DNA of 64,000 nt, taken from positions 62,001 through 126,000 of the forward strand of contig JAPOVV010000115.1 in NCBI GenBank assembly GCA_026707945.1, in the 5' to 3' direction. Made by a program: the position numbers and the translations under genes. This document shows positions 25,463-34,620 of the stretch, piece after piece. Position 1 is the stretch's first letter. Each line of letters starts with the position of its first letter. This DNA is from Gammaproteobacteria bacterium. GTDB taxonomy: Bacteria; Pseudomonadota; Gammaproteobacteria; Pseudomonadales; Azotimanducaceae. Under the pieces are notes generated by a model, which worked only from the letters and a program-made list of their open reading frames with translations, made no database searches and had not been told where the DNA came from.

Positions 25463-26446
25463 ATGACATTACGGGTCGCGATGCTAAGTCGCTGGCATGT
25501 TCACGCGAATGAGTACTGCGGTTCAATAAATCGCAATCCCGCAGCACAGGTCGTGGCGGTGTGGGACGAGCAGCCGGAGCGTGGAAGCGCGTGGGCAGCG
25601 GAACTAAATGTGCCATTTATAGCTGACTACGTAGCGCTATTGAGTCGTGAGGATATTGATGCGGTATGTGTCGTAGCGCCTACTAACATGCATCGAGATA
25701 TCATGGTTGCTGCGGCAGAGGCAGGTAAGCACATTTTTACTGAAAAAGTTCTTACCACGACTGTCAGTGAAGCACGTGAGGTTGCTGCTGCAGTTAGAAA
25801 TAACAATGTAACTTTTTGCATCTCATTTCCAAGACGATGTTTACCGGAACTTAAATATGCAAAACAAGCCATTGGTGAGGGGCTTGTTGGTCAAGTAACG
25901 CTAGTTCGAATACGTGTAGCTCATGCAGGATCAAGTCGCGATTGGCTACCTGCGCATTTCTACGATCTTGAAGCCTGCGGCGGCGGTGCGATGATGGATC
26001 TTGGTGCGCACGGTATGTACCTAGCTAGATGGTTACTAGGTAAACCAAAACGCGTGGTTTCAGTTTTTTGCAATATAACGGAACGCGCGGTTGAAGACAA
26101 CGCGGTTTCTGTTATCGAATTCGAAAATGGTGCGATTGGAGTAAATGAAACATCCTTCGTTGCGTATCCAGATTCTTATTCATTAGAGCTAGATGGTACG
26201 GAAGGTGGCGTTAGGATGCTGTCGCCAAGAGACGGCGTAGAAATACGTTCAGATCATTTGGAAGCAAGTGGATGGAACAAAGTCGAGGAATTACCTGATC
26301 GTTCAGCCTCTCCGATCGACCAATGGATAAGTGGATGTTTAGACGGCACTGCAATTGATTTCGGAATAGAAGAAGCCGTTCAATTGACCGAACTTATGGA
26401 AGCGGCATATCGTTCGCACGCATTGGGTGAAAGCGCTTCGGTTTAA
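25463..26446 (+). CDS. Gfo/Idh/MocA family oxidoreductase
   Basis: The 327-residue protein has the N-terminal Rossmann half (LRVAMLSRWHVHANEY, then DAVCVVAPTNMHRDIMVAAA and AGKHIFTEKVL, the family EKP-like motif with V in place of P). The C-terminal half includes CGGGAMMDLGAHGMYLARWL. Members oxidise or reduce sugars and cyclitols with NAD(P). The usual GxGxxG is altered to SRWHVH, which is tolerated in some members. Substrate unknown. Confidence 0.85.
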   Translation: MTLRVAMLSRWHVHANEYCGSINRNPAAQVVAVWDEQPERGSAWAAELNVPFIADYVALLSREDIDAVCVVAPTNMHRDIMVAAAEAGKHIFTEKVLTTTVSEAREVAAAVRNNNVTFCISFPRRCLPELKYAKQAIGEGLVGQVTLVRIRVAHAGSSRDWLPAHFYDLEACGGGAMMDLGAHGMYLARWLLGKPKRVVSVFCNITERAVEDNAVSVIEFENGAIGVNETSFVAYPDSYSLELDGTEGGVRMLSPRDGVEIRSDHLEASGWNKVEELPDRSASPIDQWISGCLDGTAIDFGIEEAVQLTELMEAAYRSHALGESASV

Positions 26447-26450
26447 AAAT

Positions 26451-26567
26451 TTAATCGTTGTTTTGTTTATTTTTTTCGCGACGTAATTTTGATGCCTTCT
26501 TTCGAGAGTTTCCCGTAGTACCTCGATTAATTTTGCCGCGGCGCGTTCGAAGGTCGCCTTTACCCAT
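26451..26567 (-). CDS. 30S ribosomal protein bTHX (Thx)
   Basis: A 38-residue frame begins MGKGDLRTRRGKINRGTTGN and ends with a lysine/arginine/asparagine-rich tail. MGKGD, TRRGKI, RGT and GNSR match the very short Thx family, which binds in the head of the 30S subunit and occurs sporadically in bacteria. The homologues usually have 25-50 residues. A weak ribosome binding site precedes the ATG. It ends 5 bases after the convergent oxidoreductase stop. The match to the N-terminal signature makes the call firm. Confidence 0.87.
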   Translation of the reverse strand: MGKGDLRTRRGKINRGTTGNSRKKASKLRREKNKQNND

Positions 26568-26714
26568 ATCGTTGTTGGTATTTTGAAGGGCTCGCGATTA
26601 TACGGGTGTTGATCTACCTTTAATGAAGTGCTTTATAAAAAAGGATATCAATAGATCGGAAGATCGAGATCTTGATATCAGATGTGTTTTTATAGCGAAC
26701 TAGCGGTAAACTAA

Positions 26715-27644
26715 CTACAACCCCCAGCACTCCTCTTCGTTTGCGTAAAGTTGGACACCTGAAAACGCGGTTGCGATGGACTCTTGTGTTGCGTTCTCGC
26801 GCCCGAATGTTCGCCATCCGCGGCTTCCTAACAAGACGTAGCGAACTTCCGCTTTCGCCGCTATTCGACCGATTTCCTCAGGCGTTACATAAAAATCCAA
26901 TGGTAGTCCACGTGCGCCAGCAGGTAAACGATGCGAAACGACGAGTGCATTCGCGCCATGTGCGAAATCGGCGACGATGTCCCGCTTGTTGGAAAACTCG
27001 CCCGCAAAGACGATGACGGTTTCGCCAATAGTGACGCGCCACGCCAAGCTAGGGATATTTCCACTTTGGACAACGATCGCCGCAAGCCGCAACTCAGAAT
27101 TTGAGAACTCACCCCAGTGTTTTCGAGCTGGAGGGTTCACATCCCGTACACGCACGCGAAAACCCGCGGGACTTGAGTGTGAGAAAAAGGAACTTAGTTC
27201 TGGATACACGCCGTCTTCACTCGTCAAACGTTCGAAGAGCTGCGTGATTGAGGGAAACGACTCGTTACCGCTAGGTCCATAGATTGGCAACGGTTCGTTA
27301 CGCCCACTACGAAGAGATGCCATTAGCATGCTGGGTAGGTCTGCCGTTTGCTCGATGCCAGTCTGCGTGGTGACGATTGCCGTGAGATCGCTGAAGTCTG
27401 CACCGCTGTGCTTGTATCGAAGGTAGGTACCCGCGCCGGCATTGATGAGGACACGAGCCTTGTCGTTGTTCCAAACAAGATACGAACCAGCCGCACGAGC
27501 CGTGTCATAAGACAACTCACCGGAGCCGAGAACCTCTAGCCGGACCCCTTCTTCATTACAGTAGACTGACCCGAACGATGGAGCGGATGCCCACATGAGC
27601 ACTAGGTAGTAGATGGCGAATACTGAGTTCTTAGCTAATTTCAT
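26715..27644 (-). CDS. Exported metallo-beta-lactamase-fold protein without metal ligands
   Basis: The 309-residue protein begins with a signal-peptide-like segment (FAIYYLVLMWASAPSF). It follows the RNase Z-like MBL fold: LEVLGSGE, RVLINAGAGT, then DLTAIVTTQTGIEQTADLPS, and VIVFAGEFSNK and ALVVSHRLP. Where active family members have TH-x-H-x-DH (zinc ligands), it has Thr93-Gln94-Thr-Gly96-Ile-Glu98-Gln99. The later aspartate (GD) is Glu and HE is SH. Most or all ligands are lost, so it is probably a pseudoenzyme with a binding or structural role. It overlaps the nadE stop by 14 bases. Confidence 0.78.
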   Translation of the reverse strand: MKLAKNSVFAIYYLVLMWASAPSFGSVYCNEEGVRLEVLGSGELSYDTARAAGSYLVWNNDKARVLINAGAGTYLRYKHSGADFSDLTAIVTTQTGIEQTADLPSMLMASLRSGRNEPLPIYGPSGNESFPSITQLFERLTSEDGVYPELSSFFSHSSPAGFRVRVRDVNPPARKHWGEFSNSELRLAAIVVQSGNIPSLAWRVTIGETVIVFAGEFSNKRDIVADFAHGANALVVSHRLPAGARGLPLDFYVTPEEIGRIAAKAEVRYVLLGSRGWRTFGRENATQESIATAFSGVQLYANEEECWGL

Positions 27645-29544
27645 CTAACCCCTTAAGGATTTGTTGCCAGTCTGCTTCGTCTGGCATCCGCCAGTCTCCT
27701 CGCGGTGAAAGACTCACTGTTCCAACCTTGGGACCAGGAGGTAAGGTTGTACGTTTAAATTGCTGACGATGGAATCGCGTGATGAAAACCCGTAGCCACC
27801 TATCAATCTCTTTCCCCTCGTAAGCATCGTTATATGCGTGGTTCGCTAACGTACGAATTTTCGCGACGTCTGCGCCAGTCCGCAGAAAGTGATACAGAAA
27901 GAAGTCGTGTAACTCGAACGGACCGACAATCTCCTCCGTGCGCTGAGCGATTTCCCCACGCGTCGCGGGGAGCAATTCAGGTGTGATCGGAGTCTCTAGA
28001 ACGCGCTCAAGCGCTCGTCGCAGATTATCTGAAGCGCGATGCTGTGCGTACCAACGTGTCAAATATTGAACGAGTGTCTTTGGAACCCCAACGTTCACGT
28101 TGTAACTAGACATATGGTCGGCGTTAAACGTGCACCAACCTAAGGCAAGCTCAGACAGATCACCAGTACCAACGACGATACCGTTCATCTTGTTGGCAAG
28201 GTCGAACAATATCTGTGTGCGTTCTCTCGCTTGGCTGTTCTCATACGTTACGTCGTCAAGCGCTTCATGTTGAATGTCGGAAAGATGAGATTCGACAGCT
28301 GCAGAAATGGGGATTTCCCGCAGGGCTAGACCAGCAGCTTCTGTTAACAGGGCAACCGACTCCCTAGTGTGAGTACTTGTCCCGGGTCCAGGCATCGTGA
28401 CTGCGAGGACGGTTTCAGATTCCCATGCCAACTCAAGCTGAGCGTCCATACAAACCAACAAAGCTAGTGTTGAATCGAGTCCTCCAGATAGTCCGATGAC
28501 CATCTTGTTGGTTGCAGAGGATTGCAGTCGCTTTACTAAACCTTGTGTTTGAATCTTGAGAATCGTCTTCGCACGAGCCTCAAGTGTGCTTGCGTCACCC
28601 GGCACGAAAGGATGTCTTGCTATATCTCGACGCAGGCGTTTAAGCAAAGATCTAGTAGGCTGCCCGATGATTCGATAGCCATCGGTTCGGGGGCCGCTCC
28701 TAAACGTAGAGCTCACTGCGCGCTCATGACGCAGCCGATGCCAGTCAATATCAACCAAGAGCTCAGTATCGTTGAGAAACAGGTCGCTTTCACCGAGCAG
28801 CACTGCGTTCTCAGCAGCGAGAAGGTGGCCACCGTAGACAACATCTTTAGAAGACTCTGATACAGTCGAACTGGCATACAAATATGCGCTGATGCACGCG
28901 CCACTCTGCATGCGAACCAGATCGCGACGATACTCAGCTTTCGCGACTTGCTCTGGACTGGCGGAGGGGTTCAGAATTAGCGTTGCACCGTTTAGCGCGT
29001 GCTGGGCGGAGGGTGGTTGTGGCGCCCACAGATCCTCGCAGATTTCTACGGCACAATAGGTATCACCAACTCGAAATAACTGCTTTGGTGATACTCGGAA
29101 TGGCAGCTCGTCAATTTCGTGTTCGACATCGATGCCCGCACCCGAGGCGAACCATCGTTGCTCATAGAACTCAGCGTGATTTGGGTTACTGCATTTTGGA
29201 ACGGCTCCGAGGATTTGACCATTGGCGAGAACGAAAGCCGCATTGACAAGACGCCCATCGACTAGGAGTAGTGGCGCACCCACGACAAGCAACGTCGAAC
29301 TGGTTTCGCGCGCCAATCCAGCTAACGTTTGTGTGCTTTCACGTTGAAGATCGGCGGTTAAAAAAAGGTCCTCGCACGAATAGCCGGTCAAGGAAAGTTC
29401 AGGTGTTAAGACGACGGCGCAATCGCTACTCGAAAGCAGTTGGTATTTAGTGAGAATGCGCTGAGCGTTTCGTGCCGGATTGGCTAGCGCAATGGTCGGT
29501 GCGACTGCAGCTACTCGCAAATAGCCATGATCCGTGTAATTCAT
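27631..29544 (-). CDS. nadE: Glutamine-dependent NAD(+) synthetase
   Basis: The protein of about 637 residues makes NAD from nicotinate adenine dinucleotide with glutamine-derived ammonia. The nitrilase-type glutaminase half shows the triad in LTPELSLTGY (Glu), GAVPKCSNPNHAEF (Lys) and VEICEDLW (Cys). The synthetase half has the pyrophosphatase loop IGLSGGLDSTLAL, LALTMPGPGTS-like (VTMPGPGTSTHTRES) and GTGDLSELALGWCTFNADHM. The start MNYTDHGYLRVAAV at 29544 fits the long two-domain class. An in-frame ATG at 29568 is an alternative. It is followed by the overlapping MBL-fold gene. Confidence 0.93.
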   Translation of the reverse strand: MNYTDHGYLRVAAVAPTIALANPARNAQRILTKYQLLSSSDCAVVLTPELSLTGYSCEDLFLTADLQRESTQTLAGLARETSSTLLVVGAPLLLVDGRLVNAAFVLANGQILGAVPKCSNPNHAEFYEQRWFASGAGIDVEHEIDELPFRVSPKQLFRVGDTYCAVEICEDLWAPQPPSAQHALNGATLILNPSASPEQVAKAEYRRDLVRMQSGACISAYLYASSTVSESSKDVVYGGHLLAAENAVLLGESDLFLNDTELLVDIDWHRLRHERAVSSTFRSGPRTDGYRIIGQPTRSLLKRLRRDIARHPFVPGDASTLEARAKTILKIQTQGLVKRLQSSATNKMVIGLSGGLDSTLALLVCMDAQLELAWESETVLAVTMPGPGTSTHTRESVALLTEAAGLALREIPISAAVESHLSDIQHEALDDVTYENSQARERTQILFDLANKMNGIVVGTGDLSELALGWCTFNADHMSSYNVNVGVPKTLVQYLTRWYAQHRASDNLRRALERVLETPITPELLPATRGEIAQRTEEIVGPFELHDFFLYHFLRTGADVAKIRTLANHAYNDAYEGKEIDRWLRVFITRFHRQQFKRTTLPPGPKVGTVSLSPRGDWRMPDEADWQQILKGLDEIS

Positions 29545-29717
29545 GATCGAAGTGTAATGGCGGTTCATAGGTTTACGACGTTTTCGGATACGCTACGGCT
29601 GAAGCACTTAGGTTCCGTGCGCAATAGGTTAAGTGTCTCAAGAACGCCGACAACAGCGTCCTCCTCTCCTTAAAATCGTGCCCTTGAATCCCTTGATGAT
29701 ATGTTGCCAACACTACA

Positions 29718-30839
29718 TTGAATTTTGAATTTTCGGACGAACAGAACCAATTGCGCGATCAGGCGCAGTCTTTTCTCTCTGACAACTGTCCTCCCGCCAA
29801 AGTGCGCGAGATTCTCGAAGGCGACGAACCATATGACAAGCAACTGTGGCAGTCGATTGCGGAATTGGGGTGGTTATCTACCGTCATTCCGGAAAACCAT
29901 GGTGGGTTAGGGCTTTCTTACTACGAACTAGTCGTTATCGCCGAGGAAATCGGGCGTGTAGTTGCACCGGTGCCGTTCTCATCTTCGGTATATCTAGCCA
30001 GCGAGGCCATACTACAGTTCGGCTCTGATGCTCAGAAACAGAAGTGGTTGCCGCGATTCGCCACAGGTGAGGCGATCGGTACGTTCGCGTTCGGTGAAGG
30101 CGCGGGTAGACCTTCTCCTGGTTCGATACAAACGGCGGCAACCGAGCATGACATCTCCGGTACGAAATATCCCGTGCCCGATGGCGATGTGGCCGATGTG
30201 GCGATCGTTGTTTCCAGTTGCGATAGTGGGGATGGCGTAAGCCTGTATCTTGTGGATCTGTCAGACGTGCAACGAGACGTGATTTCAACTTTAGATCCCT
30301 CACGCTCGCATGCGAAGCTGACATTCGATAGGTCTCCTGCAGAACTTCTAGGATCTGCTGGAAACGGTTGGGGAATGACAAACCAAATATTGGACCGCGC
30401 TGCAGTACTTTTTGCGTGGGAGCAAGTTGGCGGTTCTCAAGCGGCATTGGAACAAGCAAAGGCGTACGCGATGGAAAGGTATGCGTTCGGGCGTCCGATC
30501 GCGGGTTTTCAGGCGATCAAGCACAAACTGGCGAACGTTTACGTGAAGAACACACTTGCACGATCGAATTGCTACTACGGTACGTGGGCATTGGACGAGA
30601 ACAACGCGGAACTAGCGTTGGCAGCCGCGACGTCGCGAGTTAGTGCAACCCAAGCGTTCTACTTCGCGTCGAAAGAGAACATCCAAACCCATGGGGGCAT
30701 GGGATTTACGTGGGAGTTTGATTGTCAGTTCTTCTACCGTCGCGCGAAACTGTTGTCGGTCAATATTGGCAGCGAATCGTGGTGGCAGGATCGATTAATC
30801 ACGGCGTACGAACAAAGCAACCAAGCCGACGCGGCTTAA
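29718..30839 (+). CDS. Acyl-CoA dehydrogenase, first of a pair
   Basis: The 373-residue flavoprotein has the acyl-CoA dehydrogenase order. The N-terminal helical domain includes ELGWLSTVIPENHGGLGLSY, the middle beta domain is weak (SGTKYPVPDGD), and the C-terminal domain has AMERYAFGRPIAGFQAIKHK and HGGMGFTWEFDCQFFYRRAK. The latter motif is like that of the partner subunits of heteromeric enzymes in steroid and branched-chain degradation. TTG 29718 is the start because it yields the family MNFEFSDEQ beginning. It is 9 bases upstream of the second gene, so they are co-translated. Confidence 0.9.
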   Translation: MNFEFSDEQNQLRDQAQSFLSDNCPPAKVREILEGDEPYDKQLWQSIAELGWLSTVIPENHGGLGLSYYELVVIAEEIGRVVAPVPFSSSVYLASEAILQFGSDAQKQKWLPRFATGEAIGTFAFGEGAGRPSPGSIQTAATEHDISGTKYPVPDGDVADVAIVVSSCDSGDGVSLYLVDLSDVQRDVISTLDPSRSHAKLTFDRSPAELLGSAGNGWGMTNQILDRAAVLFAWEQVGGSQAALEQAKAYAMERYAFGRPIAGFQAIKHKLANVYVKNTLARSNCYYGTWALDENNAELALAAATSRVSATQAFYFASKENIQTHGGMGFTWEFDCQFFYRRAKLLSVNIGSESWWQDRLITAYEQSNQADAA

Positions 30840-30848
30840 GGAGAGATC

Positions 30849-32060
30849 ATGGACTTCAATGACACCCCCGCCGAAGCGACTTTCCGACAAGAGGTACGCG
30901 AATGGCTGGAAGCAAACGCGCCGACGGCGGACGAGTTGCAAGGGCTTGACGAAATCGCAAGATCCAAACTTTGGCAAAAGAGGAAATACGATGCGGGTTG
31001 GGCGTGTATTCGTTGGCCAACAGAATACGGTGGCCGGGGCGCCACCGCGATCGAAAACGTAATCTGGGGTCAAGAGGAAGGCAAATTCAACGTACCAGGC
31101 GGCGTGTTCGGCATTGGTCAAGGCATGGCTGCGCCGACCCTCATGGCATGGGCAAACGAAGACCAAAAACGTGAACACCTGCCGAAACTCGCCTCAGGTG
31201 AACATATCTGGTGCCAGCTGTTCAGTGAACCGGCAGGTGGTTCAGATTTGGCGGCATTGCGCACGAAGGCTGAGAAAGATGGCGACGAATGGGTAATAAA
31301 CGGTCAGAAGATATGGACGTCGGGCGCTCACTATAGCGACTTTGGAATCATCGTCGTACGGACAGATCCAGAGGTACCGAAACATCGAGGACTCACATAC
31401 TTTTTCCTCGATATGAAGTCACCGGGTATTGAAGTTAAGCCAATCAAACAGATAAGTGGTGGTGCAAATTTCAATGAGGTCTACTTTACGGATGTGCGAA
31501 TACCAGACGAACAGAGACTCGGCGCCGTAGGACAGGGATGGCAAGTTTCGCTAACGACCCTCATGAACGAGCGCGCCGCGATCGGCGGCGGTGGTGGCGG
31601 CGTTGGATTCAGTCGGGTCTATCGTCTTGCACAACGCGTCACGATCGATGACAAACCGGCGATTGAAGATTCGAGCGTTCGTGCGAAACTCGCAAATTGG
31701 TACTGCCAGGAAACGGGTTTGAAATACACTGGCTATCGTTCGCTAACCGCGTTGTCGCGCGGCGAAACACCGGGTCCGGAAAACTCGATCGGTAAGCTGG
31801 TCGGCGCTTCGAAATTGCAAGACATGGCGTCATTCGCGATGGATCTATGTGAATTGTCAGGCGCAATGCAGGGCGAACTTGCAGAGGAATATGGCATGTA
31901 TCCAGGCGCTTATATGGGAGCGCCTGGCGGGCGTATCGCAGGTGGGTCGGATGAAATCATGTTGAACATTCTGGCGGAGAGGGTACTCGGCATGCCCCAA
32001 GACATCCGGCCTGACAAAGGGATTCCATTCAGTCAGATTCCGACTGGCGCGAACAACTAG
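30849..32060 (+). CDS. Acyl-CoA dehydrogenase, second of a pair
   Basis: The 403-residue protein has QLFSEPAGGSDLAALRTKAE (FAD and substrate region), WVINGQKIWTSGAHYSDFGI and GRIAGGSDEIMLNILAERVL, the complete acyl-CoA dehydrogenase pattern. The C-terminal motif is GGSDEI rather than the YEGT of short-chain homomeric enzymes. With the gene directly upstream it probably forms a heteromeric dehydrogenase, as known for steroid side-chain and related acyl-CoA oxidation. The substrate class is inference. Confidence 0.92.
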   Translation: MDFNDTPAEATFRQEVREWLEANAPTADELQGLDEIARSKLWQKRKYDAGWACIRWPTEYGGRGATAIENVIWGQEEGKFNVPGGVFGIGQGMAAPTLMAWANEDQKREHLPKLASGEHIWCQLFSEPAGGSDLAALRTKAEKDGDEWVINGQKIWTSGAHYSDFGIIVVRTDPEVPKHRGLTYFFLDMKSPGIEVKPIKQISGGANFNEVYFTDVRIPDEQRLGAVGQGWQVSLTTLMNERAAIGGGGGGVGFSRVYRLAQRVTIDDKPAIEDSSVRAKLANWYCQETGLKYTGYRSLTALSRGETPGPENSIGKLVGASKLQDMASFAMDLCELSGAMQGELAEEYGMYPGAYMGAPGGRIAGGSDEIMLNILAERVLGMPQDIRPDKGIPFSQIPTGANN

Positions 32061-32114
32061 ACTGTACTTAAAGATCGCGAGGATCAAGTGCATGTCTAGA
32101 CTCTGTGGTGTTAT

Positions 32115-32354
32115 GTGAGTAACGAACCTCAAACCGAGAAAGGCTCTCGGATTGCCCGCGTCGTTCTTGTTTGCATCATGTGCAGCTTGTTTTGGTCCGC
32201 ATGGCGAGAAATTAGTAACAATGAGGACTATGCGACCGCATTGCTAAATGTGGGATTAGGTCTATTAGGTCTTTGGAGTATTGGGTTTTATAGTGATCTG
32301 AAGACCCTATATCGGAGAATCCGAAAATCCGATGAGGTGGATGAGCAAGCGTAA
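32115..32354 (+). CDS. Small hypothetical membrane protein
   Basis: The 79-residue frame has a GTG start, two hydrophobic segments (IARVVLVCIMCSLFWSAW and ATALLNVGLGLLGLWSIGFY) and a charged C-terminus (YRRIRKSDEVDEQA). No family was recognised. It follows the acyl-CoA dehydrogenase by 54 bases, so it might be read through from that operon. The topology supports a real gene, but translation is unproven. Confidence 0.5.
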   Translation: MSNEPQTEKGSRIARVVLVCIMCSLFWSAWREISNNEDYATALLNVGLGLLGLWSIGFYSDLKTLYRRIRKSDEVDEQA

Positions 32355-32716
32355 AGAATAGTTAGATATCGAGAAACTTCAGGTATCTTCAGATCGCACA
32401 TACGATCGCGGAATTGAAGGGTCGCTGCGGTGTACTCACTTGATTTGCATCCGAACTTAATACAGCGTCAAACGACTTAGTTCATTCAGACTATCCAAGC
32501 GTTCCACTAGTCGTTCGGTTGCCACGCCAACGCTTCGACTGCCGGGGCTCCGATGAACGGATTCATCTCGAATCCCACTGGATCTCAGAAAGGACTGATC
32601 TTTCGGTACGGACATAAATTGCACCTTGTGTCCCAATTTCTTCAATATCCCGGTCTCAAACGGATTGGAAACTAAGGTTTTTTCGAATTGGTCCGCATCG
32701 GTGTCATGCGAAAAGG
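32355..32716. other. Intergenic stretch with no firm gene
   Basis: About 360 bases between the small membrane gene and the DUF6471-like gene. A minus-strand frame at 32457-32645 (62 residues, TTG start, PGSRSVGVATERLVERL) continues upstream without a start codon until the stop of the next gene. It may be a remnant or chance. I see no terminator with a T-run and no RNA gene here. Confidence 0.4.
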
Positions 32717-33073
32717 CTAATGATCGACCCTAGACATTTCAGGTGACGGTGGCTCATCCATCGAGACTTTATCTGGATGCGAAGGTTCGACGGTAGCGGA
32801 TGCGTCTAAATCACGTTCAACGTCGCGATAGATATCTCTAATACCGTCGGTATCGAGTTTGTCGATCCCGAGTGCAAACTGAATAAATATGAACAGTTGC
32901 GCTCCTAGGGTGCCGTGATTGATTTTTGATCTTAGATTGGTAGCCGTTTGGGACACGCCCATCATTGCGAGACGCTGCGAGAGTCCGTTGTAGTCAATAC
33001 CCTTTAGTGCCATTTGAGACCTAAGAAGACGGTGAAGCGTCTCTCGCATTTCCGGAGAATCGAAGAATTTCAT
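32717..33073 (-). CDS. DUF6471-like small regulator
   Basis: The 118-residue protein carries LLRSQMALKGIDYNGLSQRL and ATNLRSKINHGTLGAQLFIF, a helix-turn-helix-like pattern that resembles the DUF6471 domain (residues about 12-70), followed by an acidic and proline-containing tail. Such proteins may bind DNA as XRE-like regulators, but no function is established to my knowledge. It is divergent from the stomatin-like gene, with 137 bases between, and could act on that promoter (speculative). Confidence 0.65.
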   Translation of the reverse strand: MKFFDSPEMRETLHRLLRSQMALKGIDYNGLSQRLAMMGVSQTATNLRSKINHGTLGAQLFIFIQFALGIDKLDTDGIRDIYRDVERDLDASATVEPSHPDKVSMDEPPSPEMSRVDH

Positions 33074-33157
33074 GCAATCGCTCAGCTCACGAATGTGTTT
33101 ATTGTAGTTGATTTGTCAAGAAAAACAAGTTTTAGTTTCTTTTAATCAACAAATACG

Positions 33158-33163
33158 TATAAT
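33158..33163 (+). promoter_or_regulatory. Candidate -10 element for the stomatin/NfeD operon
   Basis: A perfect TATAAT lies at 33158-33163, 47 bases upstream of the start at 33211, in a very AT-rich stretch. The matching -35 is weak (TTTCTT-like near 33136). A strong ribosome binding site AAAAGGAG occurs at 33198-33205. Assigned by position only. Confidence 0.4.
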
Positions 33164-33210
33164 TTGCAACGTTTGTCCGTTATGGGTTTCATTTAAAAAG
33201 GAGAACGACA

Positions 33211-34140
33211 ATGGAAGGTTTCTTCATCGCCGCGGTTCTACTGTTACTGGCCGTAGTAGTGATCTTGCGGATTGTTCGAATCGTTCCCCAGGGATATCAC
33301 TGGACGATCGAACGCTTCGGTAAGTACACGCGTACCGCTGAGCCAGGTTTGAATATCGTGATACCGATCGTGCAGCGGGTTGGAAGGAAGATCAACATGA
33401 TGGAGCAAGTCCTAGATATTCCTCCGCAGGACGTCATCTCGAGTGACAACGCATCTGTAAATACGGATGCGGTGTGCTTCTTTCAAGTTCTTGACGCAGC
33501 GAAAGCCGCATATCAGGTGAACGACCTGGACAATGCGACCCGCAACTTAGTCATGACCAACATTCGTGCCGTATTGGGGTCCATGGATCTTGATGAGATG
33601 TTGTCAAACCGTGATCGGATCAACGCTCAATTGCTTACGAAGGTAGACGAAGCAACGGATCCATGGGGCGTCAAAATCACTCGTGTCGAGATTAAAGACG
33701 TTTCGCCGCCAACGGATCTCGTGAATGCAATGGCGAAGCAGATGAAGGCAGAGCGCGAGAAACGCGCGCTGGTGCTTGAGGCCGAAGGTGAACGCGAAGC
33801 AGCGATTCAGGTTGCGCAAGGTCAAAAGCAATCCGACATCCTAAAAGCGGAAGGCGAGCTCGAAGCAGCCAAACGCGAAGCTGAAGCACGAGAACGTCTG
33901 GCACAAGCTGAAGCAGAAGCGACCCGCATGGTCTCTGAAGCCATCGCAAATGGTGACGCGAATGCGATTAACTATTTCGTGGCGCAGAAGTACGTGGATG
34001 CGTTAGGTGACCTAGCGAAATCCGACAACAATAAAGTGATGATGATTCCCTTGGAGGCGACAAGCATCATTGGAACGATCGCGGGCATCGGCGAGTTGAC
34101 AAAGACGATCGGTAGTAAGACCGCGTCTTCGACTGCGTAA
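33211..34140 (+). CDS. SPFH/Band 7 membrane protein, QmcA/stomatin type
   Basis: The 309-residue protein has one N-terminal hydrophobic anchor ([19 protein letters not shown]), then the SPFH domain: [33 protein letters not shown] and LRAVLG-like ([18 protein letters not shown]). A long coiled coil of E, A, R and K follows (residues about 180-250) and a small C-terminal region. Such proteins form large membrane-associated assemblies linked to protease control. It is paired with nfeD 15 bases downstream, the common arrangement. Confidence 0.92.
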   Translation: MEGFFIAAVLLLLAVVVILRIVRIVPQGYHWTIERFGKYTRTAEPGLNIVIPIVQRVGRKINMMEQVLDIPPQDVISSDNASVNTDAVCFFQVLDAAKAAYQVNDLDNATRNLVMTNIRAVLGSMDLDEMLSNRDRINAQLLTKVDEATDPWGVKITRVEIKDVSPPTDLVNAMAKQMKAEREKRALVLEAEGEREAAIQVAQGQKQSDILKAEGELEAAKREAEARERLAQAEAEATRMVSEAIANGDANAINYFVAQKYVDALGDLAKSDNNKVMMIPLEATSIIGTIAGIGELTKTIGSKTASSTA

Positions 34141-34155
34141 CTGAGGATTAGAGAC

Positions 34156-34611
34156 ATGGAATGGTTAGAAGGTTCTAACTGGGTACCTGCGATTTGGTTA
34201 ATAGTTGCCATTGTGTTGTTCATCGCCGAGGTGCTTGGTGCGGCAGGATTCTTAGTGGGTGCTGCCGTCGCCGCATTAGCACTCGCAGCACTTACGTACT
34301 TCGTTGCCGATTTAGGTTTGGCCGCCCAAATCTTCACCTATGCAGTCGTTGCTGTCATTGCAACGTTGGTTTACTTTCGATTTTTTAGAGCCACTCAGCC
34401 CAGCAATCGAGATGTGTTGCCAAAGAGATCTCAAATGATGATAGGCCGTCGATTTACACTCGGTGAAAAACTCGCGGCCGGTACCGAGTTACGAGTTCAA
34501 CTTGGTGACTCTATGTGGGTCGTTACAAGCACGCGGGATATCGATTTGGGAGCGGAAGTAGAAGTCGTCGATTGCGATGCGATGCGATTGCAGGTAGCTA
34601 CAGTGGATTGA
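34156..34611 (+). CDS. NfeD-family membrane protein
   Basis: The 151-residue protein has hydrophobic segments in the first 80 residues (IWLIVAIVLFIAEVLGAAGF and others) and a C-terminal OB-fold-like domain (MIGRRFTLGEKLAAGTELRV, LGDSMWVV, EVEVVDCDAMRLQV). It is the short NfeD form without the ClpP-like protease part and is the standard partner of the SPFH protein upstream. Confidence 0.9.
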   Translation: MEWLEGSNWVPAIWLIVAIVLFIAEVLGAAGFLVGAAVAALALAALTYFVADLGLAAQIFTYAVVAVIATLVYFRFFRATQPSNRDVLPKRSQMMIGRRFTLGEKLAAGTELRVQLGDSMWVVTSTRDIDLGAEVEVVDCDAMRLQVATVD

Positions 34612-34620
34612 CGACCGAGA

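Noticed and set aside
32457-32645. 62-residue minus-strand frame before the DUF6471-like gene
   Set aside because: Only a TTG start. The frame runs upstream into the next gene without a start, and no family is recognised. Kept only as a description of the gap.
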